NCBI GenBank assembly: GCA_021029095.1
Contig: JAJOHG010000141.1
Coordinates: 1 to 64,000 of the forward strand
Source: Phellopilus nigrolimitatus
Taxonomy: Eukaryota > Basidiomycota > Agaricomycetes > Hymenochaetales > Hymenochaetaceae
Length of the DNA: 64,000 nt
Reading direction: 5' to 3'
The notes below the pieces were generated by a model, which searched no databases, was not told the origin of the DNA, and saw only the letters and a list, made by a program, of their open reading frames with translations. Position numbers and translations under genes: made by a program. Shown piece by piece: positions 33,493 through 45,202 of the stretch (within the stretch, counting starts at the first letter, position 1; each line of letters begins with the position of its first letter).

Positions 33493-33574
33493 GCATCATT
33501 GGTGTAGTGGTTAGCATGGGATCTTCCCATACCCAAAGCAGGTCTCGACGCGAGTTCGAATCTCGCATGATGCA
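33493..33574 (+). tRNA. tRNA-Gly (CCC), intron-containing
   Basis: GCATCAT pairs with ATGATGC as acceptor stem, followed by discriminator A. D-arm, anticodon stem GGATC/GGTCT and T-arm (GCGAG TTCGAAT CTCGC) are present. Anticodon CCC is at 33526-33528. A 10-nt intron (33530-33539) lies after position 37, shorter than most nuclear tRNA introns. Confidence 0.9.
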
Positions 33575-34387
33575 TCTTTAGAGCATTTCGCTTTTTTCCC
33601 CTCTATGCATTGCAGAGGGGTACAGTATATATGTATTACATTTTTCCAAGCAGGAATCAACGCCCAATCGGATATGAAAAGATACAAGTGAATTGTTTTT
33701 GTGCTGCGATGATTCATGCCTCGAGGCAGTAGGTTTTGAGTTTCTTGTCTTCTTCGGCACATGCTATTCCCCCCCTGCTCAGTGTTGACCCAGCTTCGCT
33801 TGCAAGCGCTCTCCAGTTTTTCACTTGACGGCCACGGCGACGACCACGCACAGTTTTCTAGCCCAAGACTCGAGGGAAAAGAATACCATCGTCGTCTCGT
33901 GTCACATTATTTGACGATCGCCGCCTCGTTGTCGACGCCGCCACGTTCTAGTGCAGCACAGGCCGACGTTACTGCCCGAGGCACTGCGTCTCCCGACGCC
34001 GCACATATCATCCCCATCAGTCCGATTTTCCCACTTTCTGCCTCAGCCACGTCTCTCCCCGCCTCCTTTCGCCCTTCGCCGTCCCCAGCGTCTTCCAGGG
34101 TGGCGCAGTCTCCGCCCCGTCGCCGTCGCCGCCCCTTCGCCCTTCTCGACGGCGGCTTCCGCTCTCGCCAACGCTCCCACACCATCGCTTGCCCGTCTTC
34201 CCCGGTCACCCATCCACATACACACGCACACGAGCTCGAGGCTCGGCCCTCGGATACGGGCAAACGAATCGCAAACTTAGAGCACCACTCCCCATCTCGT
34301 CACGCAAATATAGGGCTCACGTTCCCCATCCGTTCGTCTCAGTCCCATCCTCCTCCAAAGAACGAGCACGGCTCCGGTGCTGCTGCG
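33575..34387. other. 5' region of the RhoGAP gene
   Basis: An open frame continuous with the RhoGAP first exon extends back to an ATG at 33761, adding 209 Ser/Pro/His-rich residues without motif. I treat it as 5' UTR but cannot exclude a longer N-terminus. Confidence 0.4.
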
Positions 34388-36524
34388 ATGATACACGACG
34401 CCACGCATGTCAACCGCCAGATGAGCCCGTCTCCTCCGCCACCAACCAAGGCGAATCTCAAGGCCTGGTGGAATCAGTTCAAGTTTATGCAGCGCATGAA
34501 GCCCCCCGGCCAGAAGGACCTCCCGCCAGGTTATGGATATGGCTACGGGAAAGGTGTGTGGTGTGTCTTTTCACCCGTTTTCTCCTCCTACCTCTGTATT
34601 TCTTCGTTCCTCCTTTTTTCCATGCGTTCCCTGTGCTCGACCTTGTGGAAGATAGAGTACTGACTGGGCGCTGCTGGTTGGAGATAGACGACAGTCCTCA
34701 CCCCGTATTTGGCGCACCGCTGCACGAAAGCCTTGAATATGCTTCCGTCCAGGTCTCAACAGCAAACTCGAATGGCGAGTTATACATATGGGGAGACATC
34801 CCTGTTGTCGTAGCGAAGTGGTGAGCGTCTTTCTATTTATATTTTTTTCGCCATTCCTCATACTAGGTATCTGCTTTTTTAGTGGCCTGTATCTCAAGGA
34901 GAACGGTACGTGTCTCCTTTGGTCGACTGCACATATTTGAATTCAAAGGATCGTCGTTTTATACAGCTACGGAGGTGGAGGGCACGTTCCGCGTGAGCGG
35001 GTCGACCAAGCGCATGCGCGATCTGCAGGCACTCTTTGAGACGCCACCTAAGGTGCGCTCGCGCTCACTTTCTACACAATCAAATAAATTCTGACAGGCA
35101 CGTGTATCTTGTGAACCTGAATCTGTTGTGGGTGGGACACACAGTACGGGCGAAACCTCGATTGGAAGAAGGAAACCTATACTTCACACGATGTCGCAAG
35201 CGTGTTTCGCCGATACCTCACTCAGATGCCTGAACCTGTGATACCCTACAACCTGTATACTAAGGTATTTGTTGGTTGCTACTACATCGGGGAGCTTTAT
35301 CTGACTATCTCGCTTTCTCGTCTTCATTTTCTTACAGTTCCGGGAGGCATTATGTGCGTATAAGATGACCTGAACTCTTTTGACTTTAGGCGAAGACCGG
35401 GTGACTGACGTTATGTTTATCTCGCAGCTAAAAAACAGTCCACGGACGATGTGATCAAGACGTACAAACAGCTAATACGGAGCATGCCACGGCAGAACCA
35501 ATACCTGTTGCTATATGTGCTCGATCTGCTCTCGGTGTTTGCGCGCAAAGCCGAGAAGAACCTAATGACTGCCACGAGTGAGTTGCCTGTTTTCTGGTGT
35601 CCTAGTCCCAAGCTTTTTTTAATCCTTAGTGTGCGTTTTTCCATGTATATCGTCTGCTGCTTTTTTTTTCCCTCCTTCATCTAAGAAAGGATTAGATTCA
35701 AACATGTTTTGCTAACGTTCGCATTCACTCCACACACAGATCTTGCAGTGATCTTCCGCCCGGGCCTCATCAACCATCCGCAGCACGAGCTAGCTCCCAA
35801 GGAACATCAGCTCAGCCAAGAAGCGCTGGAGTTCCTTATCGAGCACCAGGATTGGTTCATGCTCGACGTTCCGCCACCACCGCCGCCGCCGAAATCACCT
35901 CACACCGCGTTGTCCCCGGCTCCGATAGAGAACGAGCCAACGGCGTATGACTACTCCGGAGAGCGCTCGGTGTCTCCAGGCCCGACGGTCATGTCGGCGC
36001 TAGGGGAGCCGGGATGGCGCCTGGTCGAAAAGAGCGACGCAGGGCCTCGTGCGCACTCGAGGCACTCGGGGCGGAGGCGTTCGAGCTCGGCGAGCGGCGA
36101 GCCGATAGGGCATGGACATACGACCACAGGTACGGGGTCGCACATTAGGATTGCGAGTGCGGGGCGCGCACGTGAAGTGAGCGTGTCTTCGTCAAATGGG
36201 AGCGGGAGTGGGTTGGGGGTAGGGATTGGGGGCGCCGGGGCGGTGGGCGTGACGCGCAGCAGGACGTTGCCTTCGCGGCGCACGGCAGGGCGAGGCGCCG
36301 AGGGCAGCGAGGGCGGCGTGCGCAAGGAGGGGCTTGGGAGGGAAGCGACTACTCGGGAAGGAGTGAGAGAACGGAGAGAGGGCCGGGAGGGCCGAGAAGG
36401 GAGGAACGTGCTGAAAAAGCAGAAACGCGCGAGTATGCAGACGCAGCGAAGCACGCAGCAGGTGTCCCAGCCGCTGGCTGCGCCTGGTGGAGGCGTAGGT
36501 GTGGGCGGGGGCGGGCCATCATAG
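34388..36524 (+). CDS. Rho GTPase-activating protein (Sac7/Bag7-like)
   Basis: 492-residue protein in eight exons (34388-34553, 34688-34820, 34883-34905, 34967-35052, 35145-35264, 35338-35353, 35428-35577, 35740-36524), phases consistent. N-terminal [13 protein letters not shown] and GYGYGYGK precede the RhoGAP domain: [48 protein letters not shown] with the arginine finger in TFRVSG, then [19 protein letters not shown] and [23 protein letters not shown] helices ending [11 protein letters not shown]. Yeast Sac7 and Bag7 switch off Rho1 and so restrain cell-wall integrity and actin signalling. The C-terminal 250 residues are disordered (poly-Pro, Ser/Gly/Arg-rich). The 16-nt sixth exon is very small. 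Which Rho is the target cannot be told from sequence. Confidence 0.9.
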
Positions 36525-37292
36525 TCTGCGTGGACGATTTTCTTTTTTCTCTTTTCTTATCTGTCTCTTTTCACTCCGTTTCGTATTTAGTTTCCCTGCT
36601 GGTGTTTCATATCTGTCTTTCTTTGGATACTTTATGTCGATGTGTTCTTCCTATTTCCGTCCCGTCATACACCGTCGGCACAGCGCGGATGTTTTTTCCC
36701 TCCTTCCCGGCAGCTTTCCTCGTTCCATGATGGATGGCTTTACGCTTCCCCGTTTGCCTCTGTTCCGTGCTGGTGTTCCTTCATATCGCTCTATTGTCTC
36801 CTTGGCTCTAACGTGTGCCATCGGTGTCGCGGCGAGGATGGATTATGCTTACTTTACACTATGGACTCTTCTACACACTTTACTATTAGATCGCTCTCTC
36901 TACTATCCCGGACTTTCTTAGCGTGATTTTCGAGCGGACACTGGGGGTTTTTTTTTTTTTGTTGTGTAGTAATAGCTATGTATGTAATTCTGAATCTGAT
37001 ACTTTGTTCTGTTGCTATTTTTGCTTTTTGATGAAGGGGTTCGGCAGATGGACGGAGAGCTGTCGGCTGGTCGGCTGGTCGGCTGTGGTGGCCGCCGTGT
37101 CGAAGAAAGGACTAAACGCGCGCGCGCACTGGCAGGGGCTGATGGGACTCGGAATAGCACCGCTGCCCGCTCTTGTCTTTGTACCGCGAGTGTACTACTC
37201 GTGCTTACTGCACACACGGCGGCGACGACGCCGAGGACTCCTTCTCCTGAACTTACGACACTGACGAACTGATCTGACGAACTGCTGAAAGA
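36525..37292. other. intergenic, RhoGAP 3' region and GH17 promoter
   Basis: Pyrimidine-rich 3' flank up to about 36900, then sequence upstream of the GH17 start. Frames such as 36499-36921 are hydrophobic by base composition only. No gene seen. Confidence 0.45.
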
Positions 37293-39879
37293 ATGGCGCA
37301 GGGCAGGCCGCAGCTGGCCGACGCAGGCACGCGGTACTCCGACTATTCGAATCCAGACGAGTTTCTGTTCGACGGCTCCATTCCGGTCTGTTCAATTTAT
37401 ATTTTATATTTATAACTTGCACATGCCGGCTGTTGCTTACAATCTACTACATCTTTGCTGCCTCCGTCCTCTTGTTCTCCCACTCGTCGCTCCTTCAACT
37501 CCCCCCATCTGCACCCGCACCCGCTCGACGCGCTCGCTGCTCGCCCGCGTGTCCACCCATCAACCCCCTATCCGCCACCTCGCTACCCCGTTCGATCCGC
37601 ACCTCACACCTCCCATACAAATCCTATTTTTAACCCGCCGGCGTGGTCTGCTGCTGCGCAGCCGCCACACCGTCTCTCCACCCTCTACAACACCATCGAC
37701 ACGCCCGCCCGGGGCTCGCTCGACCTCTCCCCCGCGCCCACTCCGCACTCCTACTCCTACTCCGACGCCAGCCCAGCCACAACAGCCCCGCCCGGCTTCG
37801 CCCCCGTCCCGACCTCGGAGGACCCCGCGATAAACAACGACGAGAACCCGCTCTTCATGCCTGCCGCGCAGTTCGGTGCGAACGCCCCCGGGCGCGGGTA
37901 CAGCCATGTCGACGAGGGCAGCGCGTGGCTCGAGAAGGAGGAGCGCAGCAACAAGCGCTCGAAGTGGATGGTGCGGCCACCCACGCTCATCTCCACGTGT
38001 TTTTTTTTTCTTTCGCTGTCTTACGCGCGCATTTTAGGTTATTGGCTCGGTGGTGGCCATCGTCGCGATCATCGCCGTGGCAGTCGGCGTCGGCGTCGGC
38101 GTCTCCAAGATGAAGAAGTCCTCGTCCGCGAGCAACTTGTCGAACTCGAACCCGAACTCGACCGTCCAGCAGACGAACCCGAACGACCCGAGCACGTTCG
38201 TGAAGAACAGCGCGCTCAAACAAAGTTTCTACGGCATGGCGTACACCCCCGAGGGCTCCCAGCTCCCAGAATGTGGGAATAGCCTGGGTATGTTCTAATT
38301 TTTTTTCTCTGCCACTTTCGGGTGTTTTGTTTTCTCCGGGGTTTCCCCCGGCTTGTCTCGTGAATTCTGTAGAGCGCAGTGTGAAGAAACCTACTGACGC
38401 GCTTGTTCCTTCCGCAGCGGATGTTATTACGGATATCCAGGTGAGCTCGCATCTTCTTTTTTTTTGACATGGAGTGGGAAAGGACTAACGCCTATCTATG
38501 ATTTGTAGCTCATGTCACAGCTTACCACCGTTAGTTCCCTGATCCCGCAGCCATATGTCAAGCTTGGCAGATATTAACGTTCGTCTTGACAGCGAATTCG
38601 CATCTATGGTGCCGACTGCAACCAGAGTGCGCTCGTCGTAAGTTGTTTCCTCGCAAATACTTTAATTATATTTTATATATATTATTTTTATTTCCTTCCT
38701 AGCTCGAGGCGATCAAGCAGACCAAGGTTAATATGACTGTCTACCTCGGGAACTACAACGTCCCGACCGACGGTGGCGCAGCGTACGTCCGCCAGCGTGA
38801 CGAAATCAAAGCGGCGCTTCAGACGTACGGTACAGACCACGTCAGTGGTATCACAGTCGGCAACGAGTTCATGTTGAAGTACGCCATTTGTATTGGTCTT
38901 TCTATAAGTCTTGAAAGTCTGACGTATAGCTTTCTTTCTTCTCCAATAGCTACCTGACCGATGCAGGTGCGACTGACCCAAACAGCGCTGTAGGCAACAC
39001 CGGTACGTTTGCATTCCCTCGCGAATGGTCGATCTGCTAATCGTCATTATTTTTTCTCCCCTTTTTTCGTTATGGAATAGGCGCCCAGCTGCTCATCGTG
39101 AACATCACGGACACACGCTCAATGCTGAAGGACCTGAATATCGATTTGCCAGTAGGCACGTCGGACGCAGGCTCGTTCTTCAACAATGAGGTACTCGCCG
39201 CCGTCGATTATGGGGTGCGTCTTTTCATTTCTAATTTTACCCGGAGGAAACTTAATTTACTGATTTATTTCTCGCCCTCGTTCTATTCTTATCTTAAAAC
39301 GGCCATCGTTTTTGCGACCTAAAAATATCCGTGGATATCTCGGACGCTGTTGTTGTTATTTATGGGTTTTTCGTCCTCGACTTGTGCCGACCTATTCATA
39401 CTCGCACCTTTACCGGCACGGAAACAATTTACGGGAATGAAAAACAAATCTATTGTCGCTTGTCTTGTTCGCACGCACGCACGCAGATGGCGAATGTGCA
39501 TCCATGGTTTGCGAACACGTCAATTGACGATGCGGCAGCTTGGACGGCATCGTTCTTCTCTGAGACGGACGTCGCGCAGGCAGCGCAGGTCTCGAACAAC
39601 CCGAAGATGTACATCGCCGAGACGGGCTGGCCGACGAAGTCGTCCAGCGCCGCCGATGCCACGGACGGCGTCTCGGCGGCGTCGATCCCGAATTTGCAGA
39701 CCTTCCTCAACGACTTTGTGTGCCAGGCGAACACGAACGGCACGGGCTACTTCTTCTTCGAGTACTTTGACGAGCCGTGGAAGGACGCGGAGTTCGGCGG
39801 CGTCGAGGGCTGGTGGGGCCTGTTCAACTCGAACCGCACGCTCAAGGACGGCATCACGATCCCCGACTGCACGTCGTGA
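37293..39879 (+). CDS. GH17 glucan 1,3-beta-glucosidase, type II membrane protein (BtgC-like)
   Basis: 498-residue protein in ten exons (37293-37385, 37662-37970, 38038-38287, 38418-38440, 38509-38529, 38593-38637, 38703-38878, 38950-39002, 39081-39214, 39487-39879). A cytosolic Pro/Ser-rich N-terminus precedes one membrane anchor (VIGSVVAIVAIIAVAVGVGV) without a cleavable signal, then a Ser/Asn linker. The GH17 barrel starts LKQSFYGMAYTP. The proton donor is E in TVGNEFML and the nucleophile is E in MYIAETGWPT. Both are present, so the enzyme should be active in remodelling cell-wall beta-1,3-glucan at the cell surface. FFFEYFDEPWK and GWWGLF are C-terminal family motifs. The first intron (37386-37661) is long and without AG until its acceptor; an open frame inside it could be coding if splicing differs. 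Confidence 0.92.
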
Positions 39880-40634
39880 GCGTGCACGTACCCCTCTTGC
39901 GTATGCTTATTTTCTTGTTGTTTGTTTATGGACATTGCGTGCATGCCTTCCACTCGTTTTTATCCGCATCTCCCCTTGACCTAATCCTCACATTTGCGCC
40001 GCGCACAGGACCGACGCGCACCCCAGCTACTCACTTTGGTTTCTTTTTTTTCTTTTTGTTTCGGTCTTTTCTAGCGTATTTGTTTCTCGCGTGCCCTCCG
40101 CCGCCTTTTCTTCTACCCCTTTTTCGCCGCTGGACTGTTGATGGAGTTGTTTTTGACGACATAGACATTTTTTTTCTTTCTTCGTCTTCTAACTACCCTT
40201 GCACGTCAAAAATGCAGCGGACGGACGGATGGACAGCGGTATTACTTTCTAGGTTCGGGCTTTTTTGCGTTCTACGTATACGGTGTTTGGTATAGCGTGT
40301 ACCCGTGGTGGTATGCATGGACATTATTTGTGGTAGTACTATTAGTGGAGAGGGAGGTTGGGCGTGAACGCTGATGAATTGGAGGAAACTCGGAAGCAAA
40401 ATGAGAATTTTGTTTGTGTTGATTGGCGGGATCGGCAGGTACGGGAAGTGATCGTCGTGTCGATGACTTATCTGGCTCGATTTGGATTGCGTTGTCTCCA
40501 CCTCGAATCGTCGATGAGAGATTTACATCCGGCAGCATCTTCATGGACTTTCTGCGCCTACCTCCTTCTTTTTTCTCCTGGCTTTGGATCTGAATGTCTC
40601 GCAGCTCTGCCATTGTCACATTCAATACAGCTTA
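39880..40634. other. intergenic, GH17 3' flank
   Basis: Pyrimidine-rich stretch without a recognisable gene. Confidence 0.45.
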
Positions 40635-41055
40635 CAGCGTATCCGGAAAAGCTTGTTTTCGTTTTCGTTTTTTGTACGGTTTTCCCAAAGAGGAATTCCT
40701 TACCAAAAGTAGCAATTCTTACCCAAAATGGAACTCCTTACTGAATGCGGACACCGCCATAAACAGGCGATGATCGTCGTGTTGTCGACACACGTCGCGC
40801 TAAAGAATTGTATAGATGCCATTCATTATCATGAAGCCAGATTCCGCGTTGCTTGATGTCCTCCTTGAGTACTTTGCCCTCCTCACGACACGGCTTACGT
40901 GCATCGATCATCCCCGGATATGGCAGTGGCCTCTTCCAGTAAGGAGTTCCATTTTGGGTAAGAGTTGCTACTTTGGGTAAGGAGATCCTCTTTGGGAAAA
41001 CCGTACAAAAAACGAAAACGAAAACACACACTGACAAGCTTTTCCGGATACGCTG
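40635..41055. mobile_element. fold-back Tc1/mariner-like MITE (421 bp)
   Basis: Long terminal inverted repeats of about 110-120 bp (40635-40743 and 40937-41055) start CAGCGTATCCGGAAAAGCTT and differ by a small indel and a few substitutions. A TA dinucleotide flanks both ends (40633-40634, 41056-41057), inside an AGCT-TA / TA-AGCT context that looks like a palindromic insertion site. The 193-bp centre has an open minus-strand frame without motif. No transposase: a non-autonomous element. Confidence 0.8.
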
Positions 41056-41222
41056 TAAGCTAGATCTGGCGCTCCTATGATGATCGCTTAGAAAAACAAT
41101 GGAAAGCAACATTGATAAAGACAGAAATCAAAGCGAGCCATCATTGTTGTATTTGGCCGATGTATTTGGCCGAGTGGAAGCACACCGCGAGGTGTGAACA
41201 CTAAGACAGACAGGAGAAAGCT

Positions 41223-41297
41223 CTGTGATTCGAGTGAGAGAAGTTCGTAAATAATACAATGTTTAGCGCATACCTGTGATTCGAGTGAGAGAAGTTG
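41223..41297 (+). repeat. short direct repeats
   Basis: The 22-base unit TGTGATTCGAGTGAGAGAAG plus TT occurs at about 41224 and 41276, and an inverted ACTCGAATCAC follows. Just upstream TGTATTTGGCCGA occurs twice in tandem (about 41147-41172). Function unknown. Confidence 0.6.
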
Positions 41298-41604
41298 AAA
41301 CTCGAATCACGGCGCGCGCGCATATAAGTACGTTACGAAAAAGGGAATAATTATCCCATAATGATCGGCGGTTGTAATCGGGAGGTTACACCGAGCTACG
41401 AAATAGGAGAACACAGCTCAAGGATAGTCCTCTGGCTTCGAACCAGCATGTGAAGGGAACACGTTTGTTGGACAAATCGCCAAAGCGGTGCATCTCCGAT
41501 TCAGATTCGCATCATACCTCCGTCAAGTCACAACGCGCATGCATGATCGAAGGAAAAACACGTTGGGACCAATGTCTAACTTCTCCGACACAGATATCCG
41601 TATA

Positions 41605-42180
41605 CAGTCGAACCTCCCGTATTGCATCTCTCTCATAGTGCATAACCTCCCATTATGCATAGATCCGGGTTTCCACCGGGTCGGTAGATAGAAAATCCCT
41701 ATATGATAATGCATAAAATTATATATGCATAATGCATAGCCAATTTGAGTAAATTAAATACGGATATGCAATATGCGAGGTCGGCTGCCATCGGGTTGTG
41801 ACATTTTCACTGATTATTTTCTCCTTTTCTTCCGCATTTTTCCACCTATCAGCTATGACAAGGACTCGACACACTCTCAATGCTCATTCCGCAGGCCTCC
41901 CTGTCTTTCTGGACAAGCCTGTGCCATTCAGCCATATCCGCCAACTCAGAATGAAGCTGCAAGCAGCGCAAATAGAGAGCATTGTAAAGCCCAATATCAC
42001 ACAGTTTTTTTTTTTTCAGCTTAGGGGATGTTATAGCAACCACATAATTACCATTATAGCTTATCCTCTCATTTAATGATTTTTATTACCTAATAAATCA
42101 AGTTTCTCGTATTGCATAACCTCTGAATAAGCATAGACAGACCTTCCACCGACCTCTATGCAATATGGGAGGTTCGACTG
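41605..42180. mobile_element. pogo/Tc1-mariner-type non-autonomous element (576 bp)
   Basis: Ends CAGTCGAACCTCCCGTATTG and, inverted, CAGTCGAACCTCCCATATTG match at 22 of the first 23 bases. TA flanks both sides (41603-41604 and 42181-42182), the target duplication of Tc1/mariner superfamily elements. Related subterminal pieces (GCATAACCTC) recur inside. No transposase frame is recognisable, so it depends on a source element elsewhere. It ends about 200 bp upstream of the first dynamin gene. Confidence 0.82.
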
Positions 42181-42388
42181 TATATTGGTCAAGTTTCCGC
42201 GCATCCATCAACTTCTGAGGCCGAGTCGCTTCGAAAAACAAGGACAGTGTACTTCGACTAGGATCCTCGCGGAATGAACTGCGAGCTATTGCAAGCGGAA
42301 AGGTCAGCAACCCCAGCGAGAGGTTTTTCTGTACGTTAAATATCGACATGCGTCTCCGCCGAACGCTCCAATCTCTCTCTTTTCCACC

Positions 42389-45202
42389 ATGCATGACAAT
42401 ACCGCAGCCATCGCTTCGCATGCATATGCCAAAAAGGTGCAAGCGCTTATCAAGCTGATAATAGACTTGAGAGCTCTCGGGTGCGTTCCTAGTTTTGTCT
42501 GCTAGCTTGAAGTAAGCCATGACCTTCCTCGACGTATGTCAGTGCGCAGTCCCATTTCGACCTTCCGCGTATCGCGGTCATAGGGAACCAGTCCGCGGGA
42601 AAGAGCTCGCTTGTCGAAGCGATCAGTGGTGTATGTGCACTGCGATATAACTCACTCCGGAAATTTTTGAGATCATATTCGTTTTTGTAGATCACAGTTC
42701 CAAGAGCCTCTGGAACGTGTACCAGGTATGAGGGCAGGTTCCAGTTTTAAGCGTCTAGTGCAATACTTACTTAGGTCCTCCTATCGCTAGATGTCCCATG
42801 GAGTGCCGCCTGGAATATTCTACGAGTCCCTTCAAGTGTCAGGTGCTCTTGCGCATCGAGAGGGACGAGTTCGGGAACCTCGTCGAAGAGGTAAAAGAGT
42901 CTAAGTTTGGACTACACGACAAAACAGAGCTCGAGGACATGCTCCGAAGGGCACAGCTGGCGATTCTCAACCCCAGCGTGGCGGCAGACCGCTTCGTTAA
43001 TCTCGATCTGCAGACTCTGGAGCCCGACGAGCCGCCGCTCGGCTCGAGGCGTCAACTGCAATTTTCGGCCAACGTAGTCTGTGTGCAGCTCTCTAGTCCC
43101 GACTCGGCGGATTTGTCCTCTGCGTATGTTCTTCTGGATTTCGCGGGCTAAAAGCGTTATCGCTTGTCATGTCAGGAATTATCTCCAACGTCACGGATGG
43201 CGAGGATCCTGGCAACATAGATCTAATCAAAAATCTTGTCCAGGAGCACATCTCCGGCAATTCTCTGATTCTTCTAACTATAACCATGCGCGGTAAGTGT
43301 TCATGCACAGTTCTTTGATACTGGAGCGCTCATGTAAACGCTTAGACGATATACAAAATCAAAGTACTGCGCTCCTTGCGAAGGCCGCAGACCCTCAAGG
43401 ATCGCGCACCATAGGCGAGTGCTTCCCATCTCCAGACACGTCACATATTTAAACATTCGCCTTTCGTCTGCAGGCGTGTTGACGAAACCTGACACGCTTC
43501 AGGAGGGTGAACATTCTGCTTGGATCGACATCCTCGCAGGCAAAATTAATCCCCTTACGCATGGGTATTATGTGACGAAACAACCGGCCGTCATTGAGCT
43601 CAAGGAGAAGCTCAGCTACGAGGAAGGTCGCGCTAGAGAGCGTGCGTTCTTTGAGAAGGAGACGCCGTGGAGGGAACAGCCGAGCAAAGTCCAGAGTCGC
43701 ATGGGCGTGCCGAACCTCACGAAACAACTGAGCAAGCTCCTCAGTCAGTTGATCGAGAAGACGTGAGTTATGCTGATTTGCGTGTCTTATCTTCCTCCTA
43801 GTGACCCGCTTTGCAGTTTGCCAAAGCTTCGTCAAGACTCGCGCGCCTCGCTCATGTCTACTTCAAACGAGCTCAGCACTCTTCCGCCTCCCCCGCCGGA
43901 GAATCCTACTTCGGAACTCTTGAAGCTTGTGACGAATTTTACATCTGAACTGAATAGCCATGTTCAAGGCCTCCCGAATTACGAAGGCCTCATACAGCGC
44001 TGTCGCCCTGCCTACAACTCTTTCGGAAACGACATTCTAACCACAAGGCCGATGTTTATTCCATTTGAGAAGGACGCTTTTGAGGAATTCGATGATATTC
44101 CCGATGAACCAGAAATTGTAAAAGAAGATATTCAACAAGAATCGCGATTGACCTCAACGCAATCGCCAAAGTATCTCGATGACGTACGGGAGTTAATCAA
44201 GCTGTGAGTAATGGCGTTTGTCAAAGTTCTGGGATGAAATTTAACTGGGAGACGTTTACCATAGATCTCTGACGCGCGAGCTACCGTACAACGTCCCGTT
44301 TTCGGCAAAGGTTCGTTTGATCGAAGAGTGTTTCGAGACCTGGCCCTCGCACTTTCGTGCATGTTTTGACGAAGTCCACGATGCGTATCAATCCTGTCTT
44401 GACAACTTACTTGCGCGCCATTTCCAAAAATTCACGAACGGAGGTCTTTTTGACCAAGTCAGGTGCGTATTCCAAAACTTGCACGGTCAGGTAGCCTCAT
44501 TCGCCTGTATTCAGAAACATCGTCGATTCCGAACTTACGCTCGCAAAAGAGAGTGCTCTTGATCGCATCGACTGGCTTCTAAAGCTCGAAAACCCACCAT
44601 TTACGCTGAATGACTTCTATTTCTCCGATTACAGAGAAAGATACCTGACATCGTACCGCAAACAGCGACAGGTGTGTTAATTTGAGGAGCCGTCTAGATA
44701 ATCTCCTTGACTTTCATTCCCGCAGACGGATATGTGCCCCAACCCTGAATCTATCCGATCGGCCTTGAAGTATTTATCAGAAATACGCTTTAAGAAAATC
44801 CGCGAAGAGGACTTGTCGAAGTTGGACGGCCCCGATCCATTCGAGCAGGAGCTAATGTTAATGGCCGAAGTCTCAGCATACTTTCGAGTCGCCTACAAGG
44901 TGAGCACTCTCCCGTTCACAAGGCCATGAGGTCCATAATCCGAACATGTCTGTCTGCAGCGCGTCATCGACAACCTGCCAAGGTCAATCGACCACGATTT
45001 CTTGCGAAGCCTGAAAGACCGTATGCAGGACGCGCTAATCACAGGGCTGGGATTGGACGGGACGGACAATAAGGAGATCGCAGGGAGATACTTGAGCGAA
45101 GACCCAGATATCACTGCCAGGAGGACTGGACTGGAGATAACGAAGAAAAGCTTGGAGGGCATAAACCGGAAGCTGAACACCTTTGCCACTCTCGCAAAGT
45201 GA
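42389..45202 (+). pseudogene. Mx-like dynamin paralogue 1, G3 motif damaged
   Basis: Twelve-exon large GTPase. The P-loop GNQSAGKSSLVEAISG, the switch-I threonine region PRASGTCTR, the G4 motif TKPD, the middle domain and a C-terminal GTPase effector domain are all present. The exon that should end in FxDLPG ends DLSS at 43123; relative to the downstream paralogue about 11 nt are missing, which removes G3 and shifts the frame across the 43124-43175 intron. The only in-frame alternative reads LLDFAG and needs a 29-nt GC-AG intron. The rest of the frame, roughly 630 codons after that point, is open, so the lesion is recent, a sequence error, or spliced unusually. A second GC-AG intron is at 43415-43473. 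Fungal Mx-like dynamins remodel membranes; the exact role here is unknown. Confidence 0.72.

Noticed and set aside
36923..37272. Frames before the GH17 start as a separate small gene
   Set aside because: Overlapping motif-free frames that run into the 5' flank of the glucanase gene.
37455..37661. Open frame just before GH17 exon 2 as additional coding sequence
   Set aside because: No AG exists upstream to serve as a splice acceptor, so joining it to exon 1 would need a non-canonical intron; kept only as an alternative.
43124..43175. Treating the dynamin-1 intron as a 29-nt GC-AG intron to save the frame
   Set aside because: The length is below what fungal spliceosomes normally use, while a consensus 52-nt GTATGT...CAG intron is present.
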